From positions 1,674,001 through 1,738,000 of the forward strand of contig NZ_CP049934.1 in NCBI RefSeq assembly GCF_011382965.1: a stretch of DNA of 64,000 nucleotides, in the 5' to 3' direction. Origin of the DNA: Leucobacter insecticola (GTDB taxonomy: Bacteria; Actinomycetota; Actinomycetes; Actinomycetales; Microbacteriaceae). The position numbers and the translations under genes are program-made. The notes under the pieces are model-generated. The model saw nothing but the letters and a program-made list of their open reading frames with translations. It searched no databases and was not told the origin of the DNA. Of the stretch, positions 45,394-54,848 are shown piece after piece (within the stretch, counting starts at the first letter, position 1; each line of letters begins with the position of its first letter).

Positions 45394-45760
45394 GCAGATT
45401 CTGGACTTTGCGTCCGCGACGTGCATGTTGTTTGCTGCGCTGCTTTCTGTGGCGGCGGGGATCGGCTTGCTGCGCTTCCCAGATGCCTTGAGTCGGCTGC
45501 ACGCCGCAACCAAGCCGCAGATTTTCGGCTTGCTGCTCATGATCGCCGCGATCGCGCTCGAGCAGCGGTCCTTCGCGACATTGCTCGGGCTCATCCCCGT
45601 GTTCGTGTTCCAGTCGCTCACTGCGCCGATCGCGGCGCACATGGTCGGTCGCGCGGCGTACCGCACCGGCCAGCTCGATTCAGAGTCGTTGATCTTGGAC
45701 GAGCTCGGCCCCGCTGTCGAACGCGCGAGTTCGGACCCCAACTCGGACCTGCGTCAGTAG
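45386..45760 (+). CDS. mnhG: Na+/H+ antiporter subunit G (MnhG/MrpG)
   Basis: 124 residues from ATG 45386. Three helices with GIGLLRFPDALSRLHAATKP, the family hallmark. It closes the operon mnhAB-C-D-E-F-G, so all canonical functions are present in six genes. Confidence 0.92.
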   Translation: MFEQILDFASATCMLFAALLSVAAGIGLLRFPDALSRLHAATKPQIFGLLLMIAAIALEQRSFATLLGLIPVFVFQSLTAPIAAHMVGRAAYRTGQLDSESLILDELGPAVERASSDPNSDLRQ

Positions 45761-45805
45761 TGCGCTTGGACTGATCTTCCCGAGATGTACCGCAGAGGAA
45801 GTGGA

Positions 45806-46056
45806 AGATTGCCGCGCTCGATCCGGAGCTGGTCGCGGAAGTGCTCAATATCGTGAAGCAGCTTGCGGACGATGGACTCACGATTCTCATGGCGACACAT
45901 GAGATGAGCTTTGCTCGCGAGGTCGCTGATTCCATCGCCTTCCTGCATCAGGGGCGCGTGCTTGAACAGGGGCCGCCAGAGCAGATATTCGGTGATCCAC
46001 AAGAGGAACGCACTCGGGAATTCCTCGGACAGATCATTGCGGCGGGTCGACTGTGA
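45806..46056 (+). pseudogene. C-terminal remnant of an amino-acid ABC ATPase
   Basis: From AALDPELVAEVLNIVKQLA the frame follows the end of a GlnQ/HisP-type ATPase: the D-loop side, then MATHEMSFAREVAD (switch His), HQGRVLEQGPPEQIF and EERTREFLGQII. Walker A, signature and Walker B are missing and the sequence before residue AALD has no match to the family. It is a truncated relic. Its stop overlaps the start of the amidotransferase gene. Confidence 0.75.
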
Positions 46057-46781
46057 GCGGCGCGAAGATCCTCGTTGTTGAGCACGAGGCAGATACCGGT
46101 GTCGGCAGAGTGGGCGAGGCTCTGCGTGCGGCGGGCGCGGAGCTGACCATCGTCGGGCCTGAAACGGGATGCGATATTCCGGCGAACCTTGAGGGGTTCG
46201 CGGCGCTCATCGTGCTGGGAGGAACGCCCGGTCCCACTGACGATGACACGGCTCCGTGGTTGCCACGGGCTCGAGCGCTCGTCGCAGAGGCGCTCGAAAC
46301 GCAGACCCCATATCTCGGGATCTGCCTGGGGGCCCAGATTCTCGCGGTGGTTGCTGGTGGCGAAGTTGGCGAGGCGGCGCAGCCCGAGGTTGGGCTCTGT
46401 AACTTTGAGCTCACTTTGGGTGCGGATGCCGACCCGCTGCTGGGCGGTCTCGAACAGGAGACCGGTCAACTCCGGGCGCTGCAGTGGCACTTCTTGGAGA
46501 TCCTGCGGCTACCGCCAGCAACAGTATCGCTCGCACGCAGTGAGAGATGCGCGAACCAAGCATTTCGGGTCGGGCCCAGCGCCTGGGGGCTGCAGTTTCA
46601 TCTTGAGGCCGACGCCACGACCGCGCGCGTGTGGGCGAAGCCTGATGAAGTCAAACCTGAACTCGAGGCGCTCGGCCTGCGCGGCACCGATATCGTCTCC
46701 GACGTTGCCGAGAACGAGGACTGGCTGGTGTCGACATGGGGCGGCGTCGCGCGTCGCTGGCTCGATGTCGTTAACGGATAG
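46053..46781 (+). CDS. Class I glutamine amidotransferase-like protein
   Basis: 242 residues starting GTG 46053. Nucleophile Cys in LGICLGAQ and catalytic His/Glu in WGLQFHLEAD show a class I amidotransferase (GMP-synthase-like) fold. Stand-alone homologues hydrolyse gamma-glutamyl compounds or donate ammonia; the partner is unknown. Confidence 0.85.
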   Translation: MSGAKILVVEHEADTGVGRVGEALRAAGAELTIVGPETGCDIPANLEGFAALIVLGGTPGPTDDDTAPWLPRARALVAEALETQTPYLGICLGAQILAVVAGGEVGEAAQPEVGLCNFELTLGADADPLLGGLEQETGQLRALQWHFLEILRLPPATVSLARSERCANQAFRVGPSAWGLQFHLEADATTARVWAKPDEVKPELEALGLRGTDIVSDVAENEDWLVSTWGGVARRWLDVVNG

Positions 46782-46790
46782 AGGCCGTGG

Positions 46791-46840
46791 GTAGGCCAGA
46801 AGGCCCGGAACCGTGAGAGGATCCGGGCCGTCTGGCCTAC
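46791..46840. terminator. Bidirectional terminator between the amidotransferase and aceB
   Basis: GTAGGCCAGA and TCTGGCCTAC, with inner GGCCCGGA/TCCGGGCC, make a long stem between two convergent genes. Confidence 0.75.
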
Positions 46841-46853
46841 TGTGATTTGTACC

Positions 46854-48512
46854 CTACGCATCCACCAGGTAGCGGCTGTAAGCTGGCACGGTGAGGAAGG
46901 TCGGGAAGTCGTCACCGAGAGCAACATCAGCGAAGAGCTCTGCCGCGTCTTCATAGCGGTCGCCCTCGAAGCGTTCGAATGAAACGAGCGTCTCCTGCAT
47001 CACCTCGGCCACCCACTCGCGAGTGATGCGGGTGCCTTCCGCGGTTGACTGGTCCTGGTGGATCCACTGCCAGATCTGTGAGCGGCTGATCTCGGCGGTG
47101 GCGGCGTCCTCCATGAGGTTGTCGATGGCGACGGCGCCGAGCCCGCGAAGCCAGGCCTCGATGTAGCGCAGCCCGATGGAGACGTTGTCGCGCACGCCTG
47201 CTTCGGTGATGTCGCGACCGATGTGCACGTTCAGGAGGTCCGCTGCGGTCACGTGGACGTCATCGCGTTGGCGCTCAAGCTGGTTGGGGCGGTCGCCAAG
47301 TACCGCATCAAATTCGGCCTGCGCTACCGGAATCAGATCCGGGTGCGCGACCCAGGTGCCGTCGAAGCCGTCGTTCGCTTCGCGGTGCTTGTCAGCGCGC
47401 ACCTTCTCCTCGGCGCGCGCTGTCACCTCGGGATCGCGGCGGTTCGGGATGAAGGCGCTCATTCCGCCGATAGCGTGTGCGCCGCGCTTGTGGCAGGTCT
47501 TCACGAGAAGCTCGGTGTAGGCGCGCATGAACGGCACCGTCATCGTGACCTCGCTGCGATCCGGCAACACAAACCTGGCGCCGCGGCCACGATAGTTCTT
47601 GATGATCGAGAAGATGTAGTCCCAGCGGCCGGCGTTGAGGCCCGCGATGTGATCCCGCATCACGTACAGGATCTCCTCCATCTCGAAGGCTGCCGGCAGC
47701 GTTTCAATGAGCACCGTTGCGCGAATCGTGCCGTGATCCAGTCCGAGTGTCTGCTCGGTGAAGGTGAAAATGTCGTCCCACAGCTTCGCCTCCTCGCTCG
47801 ACTCGAGCTTGGCAATGTAGAAGTAGGGTCCGCGTCCGCGCTCGACCAACTCGCGAGCGTTGTGGAAGGCGTAGAGGCCGAAATCGACGAGGCTGCCCGA
47901 GGCGGCCCCGGCCTGACCGCGTGCATCGACGAACCGAAGATGCTTCTCCACCAGGTGCCAGCCGCGCGGACGCATCACGATCGTCGGGGTGCGCTCGGCG
48001 GTGACGCGGTATTCCTTGCCCTCCGGGCTCGTGAAGCTGAGCTGATCCCGGATCGCATCGAAGAGTGAGAGCTGACCGCCAATGACGTTTTGCCAGGTGG
48101 GACTTGTCGCGTCCTCCTGATCCGCAAGCCACACGCGGGCCCCCGAATTCATAGCATTAATGGTCATCTTCGGATCGGTAGGCCCGGTGATCTCCACGCG
48201 TCGATCCTCAAGACCCGGTCCTGCTCCTGCAACGTGCCAGTTCGCGTCCTCACGAATGCTCCGGGTGTCCTCGCGGAACTTCGGATCCCGGCCGTTGCCA
48301 ATCTCGTAGCGGCGACGCTGCCGGTCGGCGAGGCGCTCATGGCGCTTGCTCGCGAAGCGATCGTGCAGTTCGGTGAGAAACTGCAGAGCTCCCGGGGTCA
48401 GGATCTCGCCAGAGCGCTCGAGTGGACGACCGAGTATCTCCATGCGTGGGCTGAAGGATGCAGGGGTGGTGGCGGATCGCGTCTGCTGCGGTGCCGCCTG
48501 GGTCGTGGTCAT
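46854..48512 (-). CDS. aceB: Malate synthase A
   Basis: 552 residues from ATG 48512 (MTTTQAAPQQ, with AAGGA upstream). The frame is open far upstream, but only in the region of the divergent gene. It condenses glyoxylate with acetyl-CoA in the glyoxylate shunt. Visible: GARVWLADQEDATSPTW, VMRPRGWHLVEKH, IRATVLIETLPAAFEMEE, IGGMSAFIPNR and DGTWVAHPDL. Divergent from ramB. aceA is not in this window. Confidence 0.95.
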   Translation of the reverse strand: MTTTQAAPQQTRSATTPASFSPRMEILGRPLERSGEILTPGALQFLTELHDRFASKRHERLADRQRRRYEIGNGRDPKFREDTRSIREDANWHVAGAGPGLEDRRVEITGPTDPKMTINAMNSGARVWLADQEDATSPTWQNVIGGQLSLFDAIRDQLSFTSPEGKEYRVTAERTPTIVMRPRGWHLVEKHLRFVDARGQAGAASGSLVDFGLYAFHNARELVERGRGPYFYIAKLESSEEAKLWDDIFTFTEQTLGLDHGTIRATVLIETLPAAFEMEEILYVMRDHIAGLNAGRWDYIFSIIKNYRGRGARFVLPDRSEVTMTVPFMRAYTELLVKTCHKRGAHAIGGMSAFIPNRRDPEVTARAEEKVRADKHREANDGFDGTWVAHPDLIPVAQAEFDAVLGDRPNQLERQRDDVHVTAADLLNVHIGRDITEAGVRDNVSIGLRYIEAWLRGLGAVAIDNLMEDAATAEISRSQIWQWIHQDQSTAEGTRITREWVAEVMQETLVSFERFEGDRYEDAAELFADVALGDDFPTFLTVPAYSRYLVDA

Positions 48513-48676
48513 GGTGGTGATCCTTTGTGTAAGGGAACCGGTGCGTGGCACCAGCCCGGTGTACTTCGTTGTAGTTCTATCCTGAAGGGTGTGCCAGGGG
48601 AGGAGTAGCAGTTTTGGGGGTGAAGAATTCCAGTATTTCTGTTTGCGAGAAGTATTGGGGTCTGTCACCATGGGGC

Positions 48677-50152
48677 ATGACGATTCTTGAGACCGATCGC
48701 CCCGGCAGTGAAGTTGACAGTGGCGCTGATGCGTTGACACTGGGGCGCCAGGTTCGTGAGCGGCGCATCGCATTAGGGATGACGCTTGAGCAACTCGCTG
48801 CTGCGGTGGATCGCGCACCCTCGCAACTGTCAGCGATTGAGAACGGCAAACGTGAACCGCGCTTGCCCCTGCTGCGCGCGCTCGCCGCCGCGCTTGGAGT
48901 GACCGTCGATGAGCTTCTGCTCGACGAAGCACCCAACGAGCGTGCCGCGCTTGAGATCGCGGTGGAACGAGCGCAACGGGGTACGGTGTTTCGTTCTCTG
49001 GGGATCCAGCCCATCCGGGTGTCGAAAGCGACGAGCGATGACACGCTACGAGCGATCCTGGGCCTGCATCAGGAAGTTGAGCGCCTGCACAGCGAGCGGG
49101 CGGCGACCCCGGAAGAAGCGCGGCGGGCGAACACTGAACTGCGCACCGAGATGCGTGCGGCGGGCAACTACTTTGCGGATCTTGAGCGCGCAGCGGCCGA
49201 ATTGTTGCGTGGCGCCGGGTATAGCGGCGGTCCGGTGTCGCAGCAGATGATCTCCACGGTCGCCGAGAAACTGGGCTTTCAGCTGCACTATGTTTCAAAC
49301 GTTCCGCATTCGACGCGCTCCGTCATTGACCGTCGCAACGGACGCATTTACTTGAGCAGCAATCTGCCCTCCCGGGATGCGCGCGCGCCGATTCTGCGGG
49401 CACTCGCGAGTGTGGTCTGCGGACATGAGGAGCCGCGCAACTACGGCGACTTCTTGCGCCAGCGGGTCGAAGCGAACTATTTGGCCGGGGCCGTGTTGCT
49501 GCCCGAGGAAGCGACGGTCAGCGTGTTGCAGGAGGCTAAGAAGCAGCGCCGCATTTCAATGGAGGATCTGCGCGACGCCTTCGGGGTGTCCTATGAGATG
49601 GCGGCGCACCGCTTCACGAACCTCGCCACCGAACACCTCGAATTGCCGGTGCACTTTATGAAGGCGCACGAGTCGGGCACGCTCATCAAGGCCTACCAGA
49701 ACGATGGTGTCAGGTTCCCGTCTGACGCGCTCGGAAACCTTGAGGGCGCGATGGTCTGTCGCAACTGGACGGCCCGAACGATTTTTGCGCAACCCGACAG
49801 GTTCAACCCCTGGTATCAGTACACCGATATGGCCGAGGGAGGCACGTATTGGTGCACCTCGAGAGTCGAGAAAGCGAAGGAAGGACTGTACTCGGTGAGT
49901 GTGGGCGTGCGCTTCGACGATGTGAAGTGGTTCAGAGGTCGGGAGACGCCCCACCGTTCCAAGTCCTTCTGCCCTGATGAGCGGTGTTGCCGCCGCGCTT
50001 CGAAGGAACTCACCCTGAAGTGGCAGGCAGCCGCGTGGCCTGAAGCCGCGACCCCCACGAGCCTCCTGGCGGCCCTTCCCACTGGCACGTTTCCGGGCGT
50101 CGACTCGCACGAGGTGTACGCGTTTTTGGAGGAACAAGAGCAGCGTTCGTAG
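48677..50152 (+). CDS. ramB: RamB-type regulator of acetate metabolism
   Basis: 491 residues from ATG 48677. HTH-XRE domain (about 20-80; TLEQLAAAVDRAPSQLSAIENGKREPRL). The IrrE/M78-like middle contains VEANYLAGAVLLPEEA. The C-terminal domain is of the short-chain fatty acyl regulator type with CxxxC motifs (FCPDERCC). The arrangement, divergent from aceB, matches Corynebacterium, where RamB represses acetate and glyoxylate genes. The intergenic region has TTTGCGA, possibly an operator half. Confidence 0.85.
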   Translation: MTILETDRPGSEVDSGADALTLGRQVRERRIALGMTLEQLAAAVDRAPSQLSAIENGKREPRLPLLRALAAALGVTVDELLLDEAPNERAALEIAVERAQRGTVFRSLGIQPIRVSKATSDDTLRAILGLHQEVERLHSERAATPEEARRANTELRTEMRAAGNYFADLERAAAELLRGAGYSGGPVSQQMISTVAEKLGFQLHYVSNVPHSTRSVIDRRNGRIYLSSNLPSRDARAPILRALASVVCGHEEPRNYGDFLRQRVEANYLAGAVLLPEEATVSVLQEAKKQRRISMEDLRDAFGVSYEMAAHRFTNLATEHLELPVHFMKAHESGTLIKAYQNDGVRFPSDALGNLEGAMVCRNWTARTIFAQPDRFNPWYQYTDMAEGGTYWCTSRVEKAKEGLYSVSVGVRFDDVKWFRGRETPHRSKSFCPDERCCRRASKELTLKWQAAAWPEAATPTSLLAALPTGTFPGVDSHEVYAFLEEQEQRS

Positions 50153-50182
50153 TCCGGCCCGCGCCCCGCAGTGCGGTTTGTA

Positions 50183-52876
50183 CTACTCCCAGTCGAAGCC
50201 GAGCAAACCGATCCGGTTCTTTACACCCAGTTTCTTAAAGATGCTCGTCATGTGAGTCTCCGTCGTGCGCAACGAAACGGTGAGCGCATCGGCGATGGCC
50301 TGATTGCTCAGCCCTTGTCTCGCCAGTTGGAGGATGTCGTTCTCACGAGGCGTGAGTTTGGCCTTAAACCGGTAGTGGCGGCCGTGGACTAAGGGAGCCG
50401 ACGCAACGTCCGTTTCGTCCCTGAGCAGACGAATCCTCTGCTGAAGTTCGGCAGCGCGTTGGGTGCCCGCGGGGTCATTATTGGCGAGATGAATGCGGTG
50501 GATCTCGGTTGCTGCAAATTGCGCCGCAGCCAACCTGCCGACATTGATAAGGTGCTCGGTACTGGCTTCAAGATCAAGCACATTTCCGCTATGGAGCGCT
50601 TTCAGATACCCGATGTAATGGAGTCGCCAATCACCTTCCATGTCGGGAAGGAGCGGGATGATCGCTTGCACGAGTTGTACTGCGCCGTACAAAACTCCTC
50701 CAACCAGCGCACCGTCTACGGCAGACAGGAGGAGCCCTCTGGACTTCAGGTCTTCAAAGGAGTCAATGGCGGCCTTGATAGAAGCTGACTGGTCGCCAGT
50801 AAAGTACTCCAGCGATGCTCGCGCGTGCGCACTGGTTGCTGCCGGGTATGGGGTGATCGGTGAACGCAACGTCTCAGCCTCCCGCGTCATCGCCTCAGCA
50901 AGAGAGAAGTTGTTGCTCATGCAGCAAAACACCGCCATGTAATTAATGAGCGCCCGATACACGCCATCTTCGTCAACGGTAGGTGCGCCGAGAGACAGAA
51001 CCGTGCCAAGGAACGAGCTTCCCGCTTCATAATGCCCACATGCGTGGAGACAGACGGCTGCAGGCAATGCGAAGGCGCGCACAAGGCTGGGTTCTCCCGA
51101 TCGCAGTGCGTCGTTCAAGAGACGCACCGCATCTTCCAATCCCTTCGTGAGGCCACCGTTCGCCATGGTTGACCAAAGCGAGAGGACTTTGCGGAAGTCG
51201 TCAAGGTCTTTGGGGTGTGGATCCCCGGGGGCTGGCGCTCCCGCTTCCAAGAGTTTGAGCGCTGTCACGGGACGCCCCAGAACGAGCTCGACGAACGCCG
51301 TCGTTGCCACAGCCCAGCCGGCGCCCGCACCGTCGGTGCCCTTCAGACGGTCAAACTGCGTAAGCTGTTCTCTGATATCTTCCGGGACTCCGCTGATGCA
51401 GATCTGTATTTTTATCCATGCAGAAAGAAGCTGTGCCGAGAGCTGCCCCTCTTCTGACTTCAGCTTGTCGATGAATGCAGCAGCATCTGACATGCCGGTC
51501 GGTTGGTACGCGATCCAAGTGAGCTTCGAAATGAGATACTGAGTTCGAATTGGACTCTCGGGCTGGCCGGGCTCTTCGGAGGAGAGCTTCGCGTGAAGCG
51601 CTTTGAGTTCCGTTGCGTTCGCGGGAGTCTCCTGGAGGAGCCGGGCGAGGCGCACGCCGGAAGCAAAGGTACCCTGCGTTGCGTAGTCATCTCGTGCCTG
51701 TGAGATCGTTTGTGCAATGTTGCGTTCAAAAGTGTTCGCCACGCTAGAGCCGTGCTCCGCGATGGCGCCTGATATCCCGCTGCGCTTGGCATCGGGCCTT
51801 GGGGGAAGATTCTGTGTGTCATCTGAAGCGGTGGCCACCAAAGCCTGAATCGTGCGCCGCCTCAGTGGAGACAGCGTATTGGTAGCCCAGTCGCCAATGA
51901 TCGGAGGATCTAGGAGCACCTCAATACTGTTGGGTGCTTCCGCGATGGAAACGATGGCCGAGAGCTCAAGATTCTCGAGTTCTTCCTCGTCAACGATCTC
52001 TAAAGCCGATTCGAGCGGCAACGCTCCAAAAAGTCCGATCGCCTCCACCAGATTCTGCTGGCCTCGAGAGATGCCGCTGATGAGACGCTCAACAACTCCG
52101 GACAGTGCGTCGCTCCACAGCGGGCGAACGAGGCGCCACTGGTCCGACTCGAGGAGCAGTGCGCCTGAAGCGCGAGCGGCATCGAGAATTGCCAGAGTGA
52201 CTCCCGGTAGCCCGCCAGACTTGGCGAAAATCTCTGACAGCACTGTAAGTTCGGCGTTGGTATCGAGCCGCTCCAAAATGATCTGTGAGGTCTGGCTGTA
52301 GTTCAGCGGGCGCAAGTGCATTCGCACCGAAGAGGTGGCAATCGTGCCGGAGATAACTCCGGGCGTCCGGTGTGCTGGGCTGAGCGGATAGGATGCGAGA
52401 ATCGGGGTGGCGAACTCTGAATGTGCGGCAAGAACCGCCTCCCACGATCCCTCGTCGAGTAGTCGGGCATCATCGATGACGAGAATGCTGGGACGTTCTC
52501 GAACCGTATCCAAAAGGTCATCACGCCTTCTCGAAGGGACTGTTCTGCCTTTCATTTCAAAGTCAGTGATCCGTGCGTTCGCGAGAGCATTATGGTGTTG
52601 ATTGCTCGGCGTGATTCGCCCGCCGATCTCAACGACCCGCTTGCCGGACTGCGCAAGCTCTTCTGTTACCGCATGGAGAAAGTAACTACGGCCTGAACCT
52701 GGGCGACCAACGAGTTCCACTGAGGTTCCATTGAGAAGTGCTTCTTTGGTGAATTGTAGTTCAGCATCCCTGGCGAAGTAGCTCACTCTTATTTTCCTTC
52801 GTATTTCTGGATCGAAACCTTCGGCTCTGATTTTCGAGTCTATGAGTGCTGCTGGGTAGTTCCGTGCCTTGCTCAC
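50183..52876 (-). CDS. LuxR-family regulator with ATPase domain
   Basis: 897 residues. The N-terminal NTPase has Walker A GRPGSGRS (57-64) and Walker B-like SILVIDDARLL near residue 130. A long helical middle (about 400-820, TPR-like) follows. The C-terminal LuxR helix-turn-helix is LTPRENDILQLARQGLSNQ ... TTETHMTSIFKKLGVKNR (about 838-895). This is the large STAND-type LuxR architecture. Its start lies 174 bp from the divergent adhesin gene, which it may control. Confidence 0.85.
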   Translation of the reverse strand: MSKARNYPAALIDSKIRAEGFDPEIRRKIRVSYFARDAELQFTKEALLNGTSVELVGRPGSGRSYFLHAVTEELAQSGKRVVEIGGRITPSNQHHNALANARITDFEMKGRTVPSRRRDDLLDTVRERPSILVIDDARLLDEGSWEAVLAAHSEFATPILASYPLSPAHRTPGVISGTIATSSVRMHLRPLNYSQTSQIILERLDTNAELTVLSEIFAKSGGLPGVTLAILDAARASGALLLESDQWRLVRPLWSDALSGVVERLISGISRGQQNLVEAIGLFGALPLESALEIVDEEELENLELSAIVSIAEAPNSIEVLLDPPIIGDWATNTLSPLRRRTIQALVATASDDTQNLPPRPDAKRSGISGAIAEHGSSVANTFERNIAQTISQARDDYATQGTFASGVRLARLLQETPANATELKALHAKLSSEEPGQPESPIRTQYLISKLTWIAYQPTGMSDAAAFIDKLKSEEGQLSAQLLSAWIKIQICISGVPEDIREQLTQFDRLKGTDGAGAGWAVATTAFVELVLGRPVTALKLLEAGAPAPGDPHPKDLDDFRKVLSLWSTMANGGLTKGLEDAVRLLNDALRSGEPSLVRAFALPAAVCLHACGHYEAGSSFLGTVLSLGAPTVDEDGVYRALINYMAVFCCMSNNFSLAEAMTREAETLRSPITPYPAATSAHARASLEYFTGDQSASIKAAIDSFEDLKSRGLLLSAVDGALVGGVLYGAVQLVQAIIPLLPDMEGDWRLHYIGYLKALHSGNVLDLEASTEHLINVGRLAAAQFAATEIHRIHLANNDPAGTQRAAELQQRIRLLRDETDVASAPLVHGRHYRFKAKLTPRENDILQLARQGLSNQAIADALTVSLRTTETHMTSIFKKLGVKNRIGLLGFDWE

Positions 52877-53050
52877 GAATTCCTACCACGAGTTTTCAAT
52901 GGATCGACCACGAGATCTTTGCATAGCTACCGCAGGAGCGGATTTTCGCCGCAATCATAGGGATTCGAGTGAAAGCTATAGCTGTGTCATTTCAAATGGA
53001 CGTAGCTCACTCATACTTCACGTGTCAAATAGGTGGATCGGAGAGCGTAA
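52877..53050. promoter_or_regulatory. Divergent promoter region of LuxR and adhesin genes
   Basis: 174 bp lie between the two start codons. A GGAGAG ribosome site lies before the TTG start at 53051. No definite operator was recognised; GAAAGCTATAGCTG is a short symmetrical stretch. Confidence 0.4.
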
Positions 53051-53674
53051 TTGTCTAAATTAGATGACAGTTCCTTGAGTGTTAGAGGAATGCAACGGTT
53101 AAAGCGAGCGGGAGGCACGCGTTCTTTCGTCGCAGCAGCCGCGTTGCTGCTGCTTGTGGGAGGTTCGCTGGTCTCACCGCAGATAACTTCGAGTGCGCAG
53201 GCTGCAGGAACTGGTTCGCTGCTGTTGAACGAGAGCTTTTCTGGCTCTAGTGTCGCTGATGCGCGGGCGATTGGTTTGAATGATGCATGCCTGACAAACG
53301 CGACCTCCGCTCCCGGTGCAGGCGAATCGAACCTTGGTCCGTGCGCCAAAACCAATCTGAGCCCCACTCCCGGCAGCACAGGGTACTTGCAACTCACGGA
53401 TGCGAGCAAGAACGCAACTGGTGGCATGGTGTTCGACCGCGCGCTGCCTTCTTCCGCGGGGATCGAGATCGAGTTTGACCAGGCGCAATACGGATCCGTT
53501 GAAAAGTGGGCGGCGGACGGTATCGGATTCTTCCTTTCCGACGGGTCTCGCAAACTCACCCGAACCGGCTCTTACGGAGGGTCGCTTGGATACGGGCAGA
53601 GCACTTCCCCGATGATTCCAGGTGTCGCTGGAGGTTACATGGGTCTGCTGAGGGTTTGGTTGAGTCAGGGGTTG

Positions 53675-54634
53675 TTATGCCGCCAACGCGACAGCATCCA
53701 TCATAACCACTTCGAACTCGACCGGCGTCAGCTTCCCAAGCCGGCGCTGTCTGCGTTTACGGTGGTACTTCGCTTCAATCCAGTGCACAATCGCGAGCCG
53801 CAACTCTTGCCGAGTACGCCAGGCTTTACGATCGAGCACGTTCTTCTGCAGCAGACTGAAGAAGGATTCCATCGCAGCGTTATCCCCACACGCCCCCACC
53901 CTGCCCATCGACCCTCTCAACCTGTACCGTTTCAGGGCCTTCTGGAACTTCCTTGACCTGAATTGACTTCCGCGATCCGAATGCACAATCACGCCTTCAG
54001 GGTAGCCGCGCTGCTGGACCGCGTTCGTAAGCGCCTGAACCGCGAGCCTGGCCTTCATGCGCGGCCCCATTGACTGGCCGACGATCTTGTTCGACCAGAG
54101 GTCCTTGATCGCGCACAGGTACAGCTTCCCCTCACCTGTCCAGTGCTCCGTGATGTCGGTCAGCCACACTTGGTTCGGGCCAGTAGCGGTGAACTCACGC
54201 TTCACGAGGTCATCACCCACGGGCGGGCCAGCCTGCTGGTAGCGGCGCTTACGCTGCGTAATGACTGAACTGATGCCTGCAACATGACACAATCGCCACA
54301 CCCTGCGTTCGCTCACCTGGTAGCCGAGGTCATGGAGTTCGTCAGCGAGGAACCGGTACCCGAGTTCGGGGTCGTCCTCGTGGAGTTCACGCAGCACGCT
54401 AATGAGGTGTTCTTCCTCAATCTCGCGCGCAGATTTCGGGCATTTCAGCCACTGGTAGTAGGCCTGTTCACTGAAACCCAACACCCGGCACGCCACCGCG
54501 ACCGGCACCCTGACAGGGGCACCTGGCGCAGCCATCTCTTGGACGAGCGGGGAGATCATTTTGGGGTGTGATGTGTATCTGTGACAGGTATGCTGCCGCG
54601 CGACGGAGCACTTCGGTTTCCATCTCAAGCTCAC
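53675..54634 (-). CDS. IS3-family transposase OrfB
   Basis: Integrase-core transposase. The catalytic triad is in WLTDITEHW, IVHSDRGSQF and NAAMESFFSLLQ. Its N-terminal part beginning near MISPLVQEM (about 54568) matches the family; the earlier codons overlap OrfA. The frame is +1 (equivalently -2) relative to OrfA, not the -1 usual for IS3 members, so a base may be missing in the overlap. Confidence 0.88.
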   Translation of the reverse strand: MSLRWKPKCSVARQHTCHRYTSHPKMISPLVQEMAAPGAPVRVPVAVACRVLGFSEQAYYQWLKCPKSAREIEEEHLISVLRELHEDDPELGYRFLADELHDLGYQVSERRVWRLCHVAGISSVITQRKRRYQQAGPPVGDDLVKREFTATGPNQVWLTDITEHWTGEGKLYLCAIKDLWSNKIVGQSMGPRMKARLAVQALTNAVQQRGYPEGVIVHSDRGSQFRSRKFQKALKRYRLRGSMGRVGACGDNAAMESFFSLLQKNVLDRKAWRTRQELRLAIVHWIEAKYHRKRRQRRLGKLTPVEFEVVMMDAVALAA

Positions 54635-54848
54635 GAATCCGTTTCACGGCCTTCGCCATCTCGGCCCGCTCGACAGGATCAGCTGACGGGGTCATTCCGT
54701 GGGACTGGAACCTCGCGTCGCGCACCCATGACTGCAACGCGGACTTCGAGACGCCAAGATCTTTACACACCGTCTTCTGCGAGATGCCCGACTCGACCAG
54801 CGCGACAGCGTCTCGCTTGAACTCATCACTAAACACATTCTTTGGCAT
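54468..54848 (-). CDS. IS3-family transposase OrfA
   Basis: 126 residues as printed. Helix-turn-helix (FKRDAVALVESGISQKTV, LGVSKSALQSWV) and a leucine-zipper-like stretch RIRELEMETEVLRRAAAYL. The region after about residue 100 is overlap with OrfB and has no family match, so the natural protein is nearer 100 residues. Confidence 0.82.
   Translation of the reverse strand: MPKNVFSDEFKRDAVALVESGISQKTVCKDLGVSKSALQSWVRDARFQSHGMTPSADPVERAEMAKAVKRIRELEMETEVLRRAAAYLSQIHITPQNDLPARPRDGCARCPCQGAGRGGVPGVGFQ

Noticed and set aside
46854..49298. Upstream extension of malate synthase to an 814-codon protein
   Set aside because: The extra ~260 codons overlap the ramB coding region and have no homology; the normal enzyme begins at 48512.
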